Assembly (NCBI GenBank): GCA_025331125.1 | Contig: JAOALB010000113.1 | Span: forward strand, 62,001 to 126,000 | Direction of reading: 5' to 3' | From: Mycogone perniciosa | Taxonomy: Eukaryota; Ascomycota; Sordariomycetes; Hypocreales; Hypocreaceae | Length of the DNA: 64,000 bases | In this document: piece by piece, positions 34,183 to 44,852 of the stretch | Position numbering within the stretch: position 1 is the stretch's first letter | How the letters are laid out: each line of letters begins with the position of its first letter | Notes under the pieces: generated by a model | The model's database searches: none | What the model saw: the letters and a program-made list of their open reading frames with translations, nothing else | Told to the model about the DNA's origin: nothing | Position numbers and translations under genes: made by a program

Positions 34183-35484
34183 ATGCCTCGTCTCTACCAC
34201 ACCAAATCTAGAACAGGATGCAAGCGCTGCCGTGACAGACGTGTTAAAGTGGGTACTTCACAGCAGTATATTTTCTTTTCAGACAACTGATATGGGAACA
34301 GTGTGATGAAGTACACCCAGTTTGTGTTAGTTGACTCCCAATGCCAGAGAATCTTCAGACACTCATCCGCTGGCATCATCTAGGGTAATTGTAATCGACA
34401 CAACGTCAGGTGTCACTACGATCGAGCTTGGAACCCAACCCAAGGCACTCCATCTGGATCTGGGTCTGCTGGACCGTCCCAGCCCCGGCAGTCTACAGGA
34501 AGCAGCACAGAAAGCCTGCCGATCGAGTTGCTAGCAGTCGAAAGTCGAGAGCGCCGTATCATGGAACTCGGTCTCATGCACTACTTCACAGTGGAGGTTT
34601 GCCCAACGCTCCCAGCAACCTATATCCCCTCTGCTATTAAAGGATGGACTGTGAATGTGCCGAGACTAGCAATCCAGTACGATCCTCTGCTTTATGTCAT
34701 CCTAAGCCTTTCGTTGTTGTACATGCAATCAACGGGATACACAGGGCTGAAACTGATAGACAGCATACCTGCACTTCGAGCACGCTACCTCGAAGCGACA
34801 GTTAGTCAATACCGCAAGGCTATCAATGAAATTGATAGACCCGTTGCGGAAGCCTCAAGTTTTACCGCCGCTCTACTATCTCTTGATGCATTCGCTAGCC
34901 TGCGGGATCGCCAACTCGAGCCCTACCAACCACCAATCCAGTGGCTGCAGCTGTGCAAAGGCGTCATGAGTGTTTTCAGAATTGCCATGGACTTCGTTCG
35001 CCAGGATCCTAGCTCAGTTATCAACGCGGCCATTGAGACTAGTTCGTCTCTGACGGAGCCGTCTGCCATATTCTGCGAAGCAGACCGGTCTAAATTCCCC
35101 TACTTATTGGAGCGACGCCCCGACGAAACGGAAAGCGACATCGACCACGAGGCTTACATGGATACATTATGCTACATCGGCGCAGCAATGACGTCTCTCG
35201 AGTCTGGCGAAGAACTGGGACTGCTTTTGCGGAAATTGGTGATATATCCCATTCTGCTACCTTCGCGCTTCACAGAGCTTCTGGGCCAATGTAAGCCCCA
35301 TGCCCTCGTCATACTAGCACACTTCTTCGGGGTGGCATCGCATTGCAGAGACTCATGGCTGGTCAGCAATACGCCAGCCCGGGAGATTCAGGCCATTGCC
35401 GCCCACGTTGGGCAGGACTGGCGAGGCGCAATGGAATGGCCGTTGAAGATGATACAGCGAGATACCACAGTCCAGGGTGCCTAG
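34183..35484 (+). CDS. Zn(2)Cys(6) transcription factor with 24-nt micro-exon
   Basis: Three exons, 34183-34248, 34302-34325 and 34384-35484, encode 396 residues. The zinc cluster is assembled only after splicing: CKRCRDRRVK from exon 1, CDEVHPVC from exon 2 (eight codons), and NCNRHNVRCHYD from exon 3, giving six cysteines in the classical order. Introns of 53 and 58 nt have GT-AG ends; the second donor is GTTAGT. A Ser/Gly/Pro linker follows, then a fungal transcription factor domain (about 90-390; VESRERRIMELGLMHYF, LSLLYMQSTGYTGL) of the Fungal_trans_2 kind. It is a likely nuclear regulator with unknown targets. The neighbouring glycosyltransferase is a possible but unproven target. Confidence 0.9.
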
Positions 35485-36102
35485 GTAACATTGTGGAAGC
35501 CAATTCCGACTCTGGGGCCTGATTTGAGGTTCACTGGAGTCTTCGCTTTTATAGAATGGGGCTAAACTTGATAGACCGAACAACCCATCATGTCCATATA
35601 TATCCTGCGTACTCCGTACTCCGTACATTTATCCGAAATCCCCTGTTTTGTTCTCGGTATCGTTTAGTACCCACTTTCGAGGCTCAGCTATAACCGACGT
35701 TGAATACGGAGTACAGCCTACCTACCTTCATCAACTTCATTTTCCAACTCCGATTACTCAGCTGACTGACGAGGAGATGGATATTTCCGGCGAAGGATTG
35801 AGATGGCGAAGGTGGCAGACCAAAAGCTGGACTCCGTATGAGAGATGGTTAATTAAGCCGGTCCGGCTGACTCGGACGGGCCAATGTATATTCGGGCCGA
35901 CTTAATGACTCGCCAAGTATATAGAACTGGCATCAAATGTGTCTACTCGTACTCTCTCCTGTTTGTATAAAAACCATATAGATATATATATGTTGTCTAT
36001 TATTGTTTATACACGGCTAGTTAAGGAGCTTAAACGAGACTGTTATTGATTCATGATTTTCTCTATACGGTATTAGTATCTCTCGAAATTGGCACCGTCC
36101 CC
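35485..36102. other. Intergenic with clustered dispersed motif
   Basis: Between the regulator and the glycosyltransferase. It contains TACTCCGTACTCCGTAC at 35610-35626, TACGGAGTA at 35705-35713 and ACTCCGTA at 35831-35838, the densest cluster of this motif in the window. Confidence 0.5.
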
Positions 36103-37949
36103 ATGTTCAAGCGGCCCCTTTTCGGCGCCTTGCTCATCGGCCTGCTCGCCGTCTTCTTCAAGCAAGACAACGAACCTCAGCCTCGACAACACGTCCAGGG
36201 CAAGAATAAGACGGCTTTATTCCTGGTTAATAAAGAACACGGCCTCTCAAACGTCCACGTAGCCACAGCATCAGCCCTGCTGGAGAACTACCCCGACATC
36301 CAAGTTCACTTCGCCTCATTCTCACCACTCGGCGATAAACTCGCCAGAATCTCCAGGTTCGCCCGTCGCAAGACGCCCACGGCCCGTGATGTCATCTTCC
36401 ACGAGCTACACGCATCGCATTTCTCGGCTGCGATCAATGCACTGGGAAAGGACGTGGATACTATGATTCACCCTCCCGGCTCTGCTGGCATCGGGCATTT
36501 CTTGAAGGACCTGCAGCTTTGGATCACGCCGTGGAGCGCTGAAGAGCACTTTGCCATCTATAGTGAGTTGAATGGCATTATCGACCAAGTTGATCCCGCA
36601 GTCGTTGTTTTGGATTTGCTTTTTCTCCCGGGCATGGACGCCGCGCGTGATAAGAATCGACTACATGCCATTATAAGTCCGAACACGTTGGTGGACACTT
36701 TTCTTCCCCAGCAGCCATATGGCAGCATGTTTTGGAAGTATCCCGCGTACGTATTAACTCATCCATCAAGATAACTTAGTGTTAACCCACAGCAGGATGG
36801 CGTCAGGACATGTATTCCCAGTTCCCCTGCGAAAGATCCCTGAAAACATCTACTTAAACCTGCGCTTCATCTACACCATACTAACAACACCGGATCTCTC
36901 CACCAAGAAGAAAGCCCTCAAGGAAATGGGACTCCAAGATCCCATCAACCTTTTCAACATCCATCGCCATGATGCGCCCTGGATCAGCATGACCACGGAG
37001 GGAGCGTCTATCCCAGTCGACGTTGTGCCGCCGAATGTTACCTGCGCCGGACCAATGGTGCTATCAGCTGCTCCAGCCGCGGAGCAAGACCCAAAGCTGG
37101 TTGAGTGGTTAAAGAACGCTCCGACTGTGTTGGTGAATCTCGGAAGCATCGTCCAAGTGAGTATTTTTATGAAAGTTTTCCTCCTGGACTTCACAGGCAT
37201 GCTAGCTCATATTTCATAAAGACTCTGCAAATGCATTGTCCATACTGAGATTGAGGACTAGAAGCCGGAATAACTGCTACCAACTCGCTACTTGTTACCT
37301 CTGCTAAGCTGATACTGATCCCTAAATTAGTACAGCGAAAGACAAGCCACCACCATGGCCAAGGCAATAGCCGGGGTGCTCAGCATATCAAATGTGCAAT
37401 TCCTTTGGAAGTTCAACAAATTCGGCGATTACTCCGACGACTTCACGAACCCACTGCAGCCCTACTTGGATAACGGAAGGCTTAGAATGCACAAGTGGCT
37501 AACTGTCGATCCCTCTTCCCTACTTGAGTCTGGGCACATCGTGGCATCTGTTCACCACGGCGGCTCAAACTGCTACCACGAGGCCATCGGGTGAGTTTTT
37601 ACTTACTTGATATTGGTTTTTTTGAGGCCAGGGAATCGACTGAGATGCTGACATCAAGACCAGCGCGGGAGTTCCCCAAGTCATCCTCCCTTTGTGGGTG
37701 GATCTGTACAGCTACGCAGCCCTGGTAGAAACCTTCAATCTCGGAGTATGGGGCTGTCGCGAGACCAGTCCTGACTGGACTGTCGAAGGTTTGAGCCAGG
37801 CTTTTCTCAAGGTAGTAGACGGAGGCGAAGCCAGCGTGTTTATGCGACGTAAGGCTAAGGAGCTGGGCGACAGGATCAATGCCGGAGAGAAGGGTCGCGA
37901 TATTGCTGCGCGAGAGGTAGCAAAGTTGGCTTACGCTGGGAGGTCATAG
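36103..37949 (+). CDS. UDP-glycosyltransferase (GT1)
   Basis: Four exons (36103-36746, 36796-37156, 37331-37590, 37664-37949) encode about 516 residues. The ATG at 36103 opens a signal-anchor segment (MFKRPLFGALLIGLLAVFF). The N-terminal acceptor domain includes HGLSNVHVATASALLENYP. The C-terminal donor domain has VLVNLGSI near 345, FLWKFNKFGDYSD and HKWLTVDPSSLLESG. The UGT signature region VHHGGSNCYHEAIGAGVPQV is followed by DLYSYAALVETFNLGVWG. The known reaction is sugar transfer from UDP-sugars to small lipophilic acceptors; the acceptor is unknown. Intron 1 ends in a NAGNAG acceptor, so forms differing by one arginine may exist. It lies downstream of a Zn2Cys6 gene on the same strand. 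Confidence 0.9.
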
Positions 37950-38304
37950 CTAGATTTGGGTGTTTCATGTATCTTGATTGCATATCATGAGGAACTTGCA
38001 CAAAATCACAATTAGAAAGCCATGACAATAATCGTACTCAATGGTAGTGATTTGAATGGCTATGCCAGTCTGAACACACTGAGCTGACAAAACCTGTCGG
38101 TATGAGAAGTCTAGAATGTTGGTATATGGGATATTCTCGACAGTAGAGTTTATTAATTTTCAGTCCAATGTAGGCAATAGGCAACGTATTTATTTAATCA
38201 ACCATGCGGGCTAACTGGAAATACCAGGGGAAAAAATAATGGTCACAAAGACGAAGAAAACCACTTAATCATTGATCTTGCTCATTATGCTCATCCTCAT
38301 CATA
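37950..38304. other. Convergent 3' regions
   Basis: Terminators of the glycosyltransferase and the vWA-RBR gene. AT-rich, no gene. Confidence 0.4.
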
Positions 38305-41300
38305 TTAATCATCACCACCATCATCGCTCCAGTAATCCCACTCCAACCCACCATGCTCCTTCGCAATGTGGTTGTATATCTCTCTCTCCTCCGTAGCCTT
38401 CCCACAAGCATAGCACCAATGAGTCCCACATGGGCATGTAATGTGATCGCATCCCGCTGTCTTCTGCGTGGCCACGCCACAACCAGGACATACCGGCAAT
38501 GCCTTGACCTCTGTTTCAAAACCCGATTTGCAAGAGTCACAATGCCAGTTCCTCAGCTCAGGCGGCGCTCCGGCAGCACACACCCTCTCGACGTACTGCC
38601 TCGCAAACCCGCACTCGAAGCACCAAGCATAGATCCAATAACCGCTCTCGTCCACCGCCGAGCGAAGATTTCCAACACGGGTGAATCCAAACCGGCTGAC
38701 TGCCTTGGGCGCCGGCTGTCTCCGACAGAAAGGGCAGCTAAGAGCAGCAACGTTGATGATTCGGCCAGGACAATTGATGCCATACCAATCTTTGCGGCAG
38801 CCATTGCAAATGAGCTGATGGCACCCGGAGCGGCCACATGCTGGCATGATATCTGACTTGCGAAAGTTCGAGAAGCAGAGACTGCAAGTGCCAGATTCTG
38901 TTCGACGAGACTTGACCCACTTAAGGAGGGCCGCCTTAACTTCGTCAGGGTTTCGCACAAGCTTGCCATAGAGCGTGAAATCGTTGCCCACGACTGGAAG
39001 AACTTCTACTTTGGTGGTGAGGTTGGCGAGGTCGGAATGAGATGCCGTGTAAAAGACCGAACGGCCATTGAAGGGTTCCCGGATTGTCTTGTCCTCGTTC
39101 TTGAGCAGCCAATCCCAGCCGTTCTCGTCAGTCAACTTCCGGGCTGAAGTTTCCTGCGCAACAATAGTCGCTGCGCCAGCGAGACACGCGGAACATTGGT
39201 ACTGGGCGAGATCCAAGTCGTTTGGACGGTACTCGTCTGGCCAAATAACACGACTCAAGCACTTGGAACACTCGACCAATGGTGGCTCACCAACCTGAAC
39301 CTGGCCGTCCCTGGCACGCCGATGGCGGCAATAGAAGCACTTGGGGCGGACACGTAGAGAATCAGGGTTGTAAACGACGTACTGCGCGCGACATGATTTC
39401 TCGGAACACTCAACCCAATAAGCCGTAGATTGATCATTGTGCTCGGCCGAAACGTTCTTCTTCAGACGATCAGCGTGATCTGGGACCATGAGGCATGCTG
39501 CGCAGTTGCACCTGTCGGTTTCTACATCGCATAACCCACAAAATCCACCCTGCGCCATTATCGTGACGGAACGGGGGAACTTGCACTTCTTGCAGATCAC
39601 AACTGGACCCAGCGGGACTTTGTTCTTGTTCGGGCTCCAGCCAATATTGGCCTGAAGGGCGGTCTCAAGGTTGAGCTCAAGCATCTTGTAGTCTACCAAG
39701 GCTTTAAAGACGTCTCGATCTTTCTCGTCCAAGATGCGAGAATCCGGTGTCAGCCTTTCAGTTACGCCGTCAGCAAGCCTCTTCTCATAATCCGTATCGG
39801 CATCAAGCAAAAGATTCAGGCAACCGAGGTTCCATGTCTCAGGAACCTCAAGGGTATTCCATTGGCTACGGAATGACAAGAGCTCCTGATCTGCTGCATC
39901 TCGAAGGGAAGAAATTCCCATGCGCAGTGACAATGCTGCTAATAAAGCAGCGGGGCGTGCAGCGAGCTTTGTCCCTGGGAGAACGGCGTGTAAGAGAGCC
40001 TTCCAAAACTGGCGATGGTATTTTTCCTTTGTGAGTGCCAAGGGGATACAAGGCACACTATCCTTGGTGCCCATTGTCCGGATATGGTTGGGAAGATCTT
40101 CTTGGTTCTGAACAAAGGTCAGGCGAGTCAACACTTTGCCCAATCGTCGCAAAATCTTGTAGTCGCATGATCTTCCAATCTCGAGTAACTCTGAACGTGT
40201 GAAATCCTGTAAACGGCGCTGCTCAGAGTCGTTTTCGTCCTCGTCGACGTCAGCCGCAGTCCCAAAGTCCGCTGTGGGATCTAGGAAAAGGAGAGGGAAG
40301 CGTTCCTCTGGGGCAACGGATTTGATGAGATGATTGATCTCATCAACATAGTTGTATGATTCAGCGAGCCATGTCTTCATGCGTGATTTCTCAGAAGCGT
40401 TTGGAATCTTATCCACATGGAGGCCAAAGAGTTGGATTAGGCTGTCTCTTGCAGGATTCGATCGGTCATTGCAGATCGCTCGCCAAAGGCTACCGAAAAT
40501 GGGGTTGATGGAGACTGCTGCGACGTTTGTCTGAATGATTCGCTGCATCTGATCGACTGCCAGCTTCCTGTAGTCCTCATCTTTGGTGTATTTTTCAGCG
40601 AAGCTGGCCATCTTCGGGCCTCGTGCCTTTACCAAGTTTGGCATCGCGCTGAGAGTAATTTCTTCGGATTGGATGTTTAGGGAGGTTGACCTAGCAGCTG
40701 GGGTGTTGGTGTCAAAGCCCTTGGCGAGAAACTTTGCCAAGGAAGCTTGATCCTCGTTCGTCGCAGTAGTCAAGTTGTCAACAGACTTGTATTGAGTGAT
40801 ATACCCCAATGTTGTCTTGCCATCGGTAACGGTCTTACCCAGCCTCATCCAGGTGAGCAACACACCCAGGGTCAACTGCGAGATCTTGTTGGCGGTCATT
40901 GAAGAGATTTCGAACACATTACCTCCGGTGACTGTGGAGAGATATATGTACGGAGATGATGTGTAGGCAGCTGACTTCGGAAGGATGCTGAAGACGACGC
41001 CCTTCTTAGGCTCGGATGCCAGTGTCTTAGCTGCTATAGTCCAGTCGACGAACAAGCTGCCTGAGTCGCCATACTTGGGATTGGTCTTCAGGGCCTTCTT
41101 CTCGCTTTCATAGTTGGAGCCACCCGTCTCCTTGAAATGCGGCTGAGCATCCGTGTAGAGGAGGATCAACGTAGTCGCATCCGGTCTCATGACATTGTAA
41201 GCATGGGCAAGTCCAGTCTTGGTCGCCTCAGGCCAGTCGCCGCCGTAACCTGGACGGATCTCGCGCGCCATCTGTAACACAGCATCTTGCGATACAATGT

Positions 41301-41550
41301 CAGGGCCCTGGACCTTGCCAGAAGGGGAGCACCACCCCGACCATTCTGTGAGCTGCGAGTCGGGTCCACCACCATAATCTCGGTATGCGAGAACGCCGAT
41401 TCTCTCGAAACAAGCTGTCAAGGCTGAGATGCTAATGACTTCCTGGAGCGACTGGCTTAAGGCTTCGATAAATGTGGTCATCGAGGCTGTAGCATCTGTG
41501 ACCAGAAGAAGGTCAAAGGGCTTATTGCCCCCATCTTGAGAGTCTGCCAT
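38305..41550 (-). CDS. vWA-domain RBR-type (RING-IBR-RING) protein, putative E3 ubiquitin ligase
   Basis: One intronless exon encodes 1081 residues from the ATG at 41550. The upstream open frame lacks an ATG. Residues about 10-230 are a von Willebrand A fold: FDLLLVTDATASM gives a DxTxS-type MIDAS, and LILLYTDAQPH supplies a later Asp. The middle part (about 240-690) is helical without a recognised family. Several CxxC pairs follow (about 700-860). The end is RING1 (889-942, CSLC...CGRSGCHQLICNGC...CPFC), an IBR-like block (about 977-1007, CFEC...CDSC), and a RING2/Rcat (about 1021-1055, CPGCGVATQKTAGCDHITCPCGTHWC). Cys1034 and His1036 sit where RBR ligases have their catalytic Cys and His. 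Partner and substrate are unknown. Confidence 0.85.
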   Translation of the reverse strand: MADSQDGGNKPFDLLLVTDATASMTTFIEALSQSLQEVISISALTACFERIGVLAYRDYGGGPDSQLTEWSGWCSPSGKVQGPDIVSQDAVLQMAREIRPGYGGDWPEATKTGLAHAYNVMRPDATTLILLYTDAQPHFKETGGSNYESEKKALKTNPKYGDSGSLFVDWTIAAKTLASEPKKGVVFSILPKSAAYTSSPYIYLSTVTGGNVFEISSMTANKISQLTLGVLLTWMRLGKTVTDGKTTLGYITQYKSVDNLTTATNEDQASLAKFLAKGFDTNTPAARSTSLNIQSEEITLSAMPNLVKARGPKMASFAEKYTKDEDYRKLAVDQMQRIIQTNVAAVSINPIFGSLWRAICNDRSNPARDSLIQLFGLHVDKIPNASEKSRMKTWLAESYNYVDEINHLIKSVAPEERFPLLFLDPTADFGTAADVDEDENDSEQRRLQDFTRSELLEIGRSCDYKILRRLGKVLTRLTFVQNQEDLPNHIRTMGTKDSVPCIPLALTKEKYHRQFWKALLHAVLPGTKLAARPAALLAALSLRMGISSLRDAADQELLSFRSQWNTLEVPETWNLGCLNLLLDADTDYEKRLADGVTERLTPDSRILDEKDRDVFKALVDYKMLELNLETALQANIGWSPNKNKVPLGPVVICKKCKFPRSVTIMAQGGFCGLCDVETDRCNCAACLMVPDHADRLKKNVSAEHNDQSTAYWVECSEKSCRAQYVVYNPDSLRVRPKCFYCRHRRARDGQVQVGEPPLVECSKCLSRVIWPDEYRPNDLDLAQYQCSACLAGAATIVAQETSARKLTDENGWDWLLKNEDKTIREPFNGRSVFYTASHSDLANLTTKVEVLPVVGNDFTLYGKLVRNPDEVKAALLKWVKSRRTESGTCSLCFSNFRKSDIMPACGRSGCHQLICNGCRKDWYGINCPGRIINVAALSCPFCRRQPAPKAVSRFGFTRVGNLRSAVDESGYWIYAWCFECGFARQYVERVCAAGAPPELRNWHCDSCKSGFETEVKALPVCPGCGVATQKTAGCDHITCPCGTHWCYACGKATEEREIYNHIAKEHGGLEWDYWSDDGGDD

Positions 41551-42085
41551 GATTCCTTGTCCCTGAGTGAAGGATGATGGAAGAAGAGAGCCATATTGCT
41601 TGTTTGTGGAGGATGTACGAGGATATATAGACAGCCTTCGACTTCCAGGGCTATAGCAAATCGAGCTTGGAAAGTCTGAGTCACGCCGCTCCGGTCGAAA
41701 ATCCCCATTGAGTCGATTGGGCACTGGCCAGTAGACTCTGTACAAGGCACTCTACCTTACCTAGTATGTACGTTGGCTGTTAGTTGAGGCGGTGCTGGGG
41801 TGGCTTCAGCCTCACAATCCGCCAACGATGACTCGATCGGCGGCCATCGTATGGAGAGTTCAAACGAACATCACGTGCCTCTGATCCGTCGACAATTGAA
41901 ACAAAAATGAGCTCCGAGGACGAAACACTGCCGGTAAGGCTGACTACCTTATTGGGTAGTGGTACGGCGAAGGAGTCAAACTAGAATAGGTACCTCGTGT
42001 TACCCACGATGGAGACAATGCCCCATACTTCGTACAAAGAGATGACTTAGCCGAGCTAAGTTCAACGTCAATCCATCATCTCAAT
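41551..42085. other. Intergenic, promoter of the vWA-RBR gene
   Basis: No gene is seen. An AT-poor leader lies next to 41550. A motif variant TACTTCGTAC occurs near 42026. Confidence 0.35.
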
Positions 42086-43174
42086 TCAATCCTTCTTCGC
42101 TCTCGCCGCATCAAGACGCTGACCCATCTTCGCAATGCCAAAGAAAATGCCACAGGCGGCCTCACTCATCCATGCAGGCAGCCACATAACCGCACTGACC
42201 GCACTGGCAAACCCTCCCGCCCAGAACCAGTCGGGCGTGCCTCCAATCAGCCCTCCAAACCAGCCCTCTCCCCTGAGCGCCGCTGTCACCAACTGCCTGG
42301 CATACACCTCTGTCGGCACCGTCGCGTTGTTCTGGCTGAACGTCAGGCGCCTCTCGAATACGTCCTGCACCGGCATGTAGAGCGAGCTGCTCGGAAGAGC
42401 GCGGTGCTGGTGGCTGGCAATGTTGGACTGGACGGTTCCAGTCATGGCGACCATGACGCGGACATTGAAGGGCTTGAGCTCCAGACGCAGGGCGCGGGAG
42501 TATGTGTTGATGGCGCCCTTGGTGGAGGAGTAGATGGCGCCAAAGAGGTAAGGCACAACGGATGAGAGGGACGAAATATTGATGATGAGGCCGCGAGCTG
42601 GGATGAGCAAGCTGATGAAAGCTTGGCACATTACCATGGGGCCAAAGACGTTGGTCTCGTACGTCTGCCGTACGTCGTCGAGGTCAATATCCAAAGCAGG
42701 GATCGTGTGAGTTCGTCCACTATTGATTGTCAACTCGATGAAGCTCAAAGGTAACACGACCGATGCGGGAATGGAAAGACGTCCTTACGCATTGTTGATA
42801 AGAATATCCAGACGTCCATTTGTGATCTTGGCTACTTCATCCCTGCATGTCGCGATACTCTTCAGGTCGGTAACATCCAGTTTGACAGCGCTCATGCCCA
42901 TTTCAGCCATCTCCTTGAGCACACTTGGGTCACGGGCCGTCGCGATGACATGGCAGCCTGAGCCCCCAAAAGAGTCAGGTTTTGTTGATCTACGCCAGTG
43001 AAACTCTTAGGGGAGGGTAGCAGGCAAAACCTCTCTTGTGAAACTCCAAAGCCAAGGCATGTCCAATGCCTCCAGGCGTGCAGCTGTGAAACTTTATAGT
43101 CAACATATGGAGGATCCAATGCTCCTGGAGTTCACGACATACCCTGTGATGAGGACGGATGTCATCGAGGACAT
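42086..43174 (-). CDS. Short-chain dehydrogenase/reductase, AYR1-like
   Basis: Four exons (43143-43174, 43031-43083, 42789-42957, 42086-42719) encode 295 residues. The first two exons are only 32 and 53 nt. The Rossmann motif (TGCTPGGIGHALALEF) is built across intron 1. HVIATARDP, KLDVTDL and LDILINNAG (split by intron 3) follow, with the catalytic YSSTKGA (YxxxK) near 155. The C-terminus has a hydrophobic stretch (WAGGFASAVSAVMWLPAW), as in 1-acyldihydroxyacetone-phosphate reductases of lipid droplets and ER. Known Ayr1 reduces acyl-DHAP with NADPH in phosphatidic acid synthesis. Intron 2 has a weak GTTTTG donor. Fungi have several such genes, so the orthologue call is provisional. Confidence 0.85.
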
Positions 43175-43895
43175 CTTGACTAACCGAGAGTCAATGAATC
43201 GAGCTCTTTGGGGGAATTTTTGAATGCGAGGGGAAAGTGACGTGGTGTGGAGAGGCTGATCGAATCCCAGCAATTGACTACGATTCCACACAACTAACAC
43301 TCGTTTTGCCGATGCCGAGGTCTGCTCCGTACTTCGTACACGTTGCGAGAAATACGTGAACCAGACTACCACCGTTCCTGATTATCACGCGAATAATAGA
43401 CAATAATCTCACGAGTGAAAGGAGGCCAAGATCTCCTTCAAGATTTGGAAGGCAGAGGCGCAATTTATGGATCTCATCTCCGTGATTGCGTGTATCGACA
43501 AATGGTGGACCGCGTGCGGATGCACAAGGGCCCGACTTTGCACCTACTACGACGGATATGGCAAATCGAGCTGACAGAGTAAGGATCCATGTGATTCATC
43601 CAGGTCGTTGAAAGTCAGATCACTAATCTTCTAGGGCGCTCGATGATTGCTAGGTCAATGAATATTTGCTCAAAGCCTGTACGAGTAAGAATAAGAATTA
43701 AGACTTCGAATCGTTTCGCTCTAACGCACCGATCCACCCAATGCAGATGTCTCCAAACGCCATGCCGTGATAATAGTGTTGCTATCCCGGTCTAAGCCAA
43801 TCCAAGCGTACTTCATATAGAGTAACGTAGCTCGTGGCTAATGCCATAAAAACGAAAAATAATAATAATAAAATATCCCTCACGTGCTTCATCCA
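43175..43895. other. Intergenic, no supported gene
   Basis: Reductase promoter and the 3' region of the next reverse gene. A motif variant lies at about 43324-43340, and a short aat-repeat lies near 43858. Confidence 0.35.
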
Positions 43896-44852
43896 CTATA
43901 ACCCGTCAGAGTTCCTCAAAGGCAAAGACCCTTGCATTTCTGCCGGCCGAGTATGACCTCCCCCCGCCCCGTCCATTTCAAAGATTTGACTGCCGTGACT
44001 CGCCGTGTCCGGCGGCAGCTCTGCAATGTTATCGGGTGAAGCATACGGCCCTTTGTACGCGCCCTGAGCCGAATCCCATGTCATCTCCGAACTTCTATAC
44101 GAAGGATACGAAGGATCGGGACTCTGTTGCGGCGACGCCCACGCAGGCGGCTTCGCTTCCAGAGAAAACGGGCTGAAGCCAGGCGACGGCTCTGTAGGCG
44201 GGAACGTCGTAGCCGCGCTGTATCTCAGGTCCTGGGGCAGCATTGGATGCGACTCCTCGCCGCGTCTCCTCTGTCTGCGCAGGAGGAACACCACAATACC
44301 TGCAATGATGGCGACGCCTCCAAGAGATGCGCCCACTGCGATACCTACTGTGGCGCCAGTCGATAGCCCCCCGCCATTCTGATTTCCATCGCTAGGAGTC
44401 GTCTCCGTTGGTGTTGATGTTGGTGTTGTAGTTACAGAGGGACTGCTGACTGCTGTTGTCGGTTTCTGGGTGTTGACCGCGCTGCTTACTGAGCTCGTCG
44501 TTGTCGACGAAGCTGCGTTCGCTGCCGCGATGAATTGACTCTCGCTCACAGTTAAATTCGTCTTCGAGAACGCGCAAGCATCAGCCATCGTGCTGAACAC
44601 GCTCCGAACGTTGCTTGGGTCACTCCTCCCAAGACACGCCGCCGCGTCGATAACGAAGTTGCCCCCATTGCTACACAAGCATTTATTGAGGTCCCCAGAC
44701 GTTGCGCCAGTGCATTTGGACGCCTTGGCCGCGTTGTTGAGGCAAGGCTGAGACGTGGAAGGGTAGAAGGAGAAGTCGGCGTCGAAGGCGAGGGCGGGAG
44801 CGAGGAAGAGGAGGAAGAGAGGGGCAGAAGCCCATATCCGTCTCCTTGCCAT
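43896..44852 (-). CDS. Single-pass plasma-membrane-type protein with Cys-rich ectodomain and Ser/Thr stalk
   Basis: An intronless gene of 318 residues. A signal peptide (MARRRIWASAPLFLLFLAPALA) precedes an ectodomain of about 75 residues with six cysteines (C...C...C.C...C...C). A Ser/Thr-rich stalk (about 110-165) and one transmembrane helix (GATVGIAVGASLGGVAIIAGIVVFLL, about 170-193) follow, then a basic stop-transfer RRQRRR and a Pro/Ser-rich cytosolic tail. The layout is like fungal wall-stress sensors and other mucin-like surface proteins, but the ectodomain is not a recognisable WSC or CFEM domain to me. A surface-sensor role is inference. Confidence 0.75.
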   Translation of the reverse strand: MARRRIWASAPLFLLFLAPALAFDADFSFYPSTSQPCLNNAAKASKCTGATSGDLNKCLCSNGGNFVIDAAACLGRSDPSNVRSVFSTMADACAFSKTNLTVSESQFIAAANAASSTTTSSVSSAVNTQKPTTAVSSPSVTTTPTSTPTETTPSDGNQNGGGLSTGATVGIAVGASLGGVAIIAGIVVFLLRRQRRRGEESHPMLPQDLRYSAATTFPPTEPSPGFSPFSLEAKPPAWASPQQSPDPSYPSYRSSEMTWDSAQGAYKGPYASPDNIAELPPDTASHGSQIFEMDGAGGGHTRPAEMQGSLPLRNSDGL

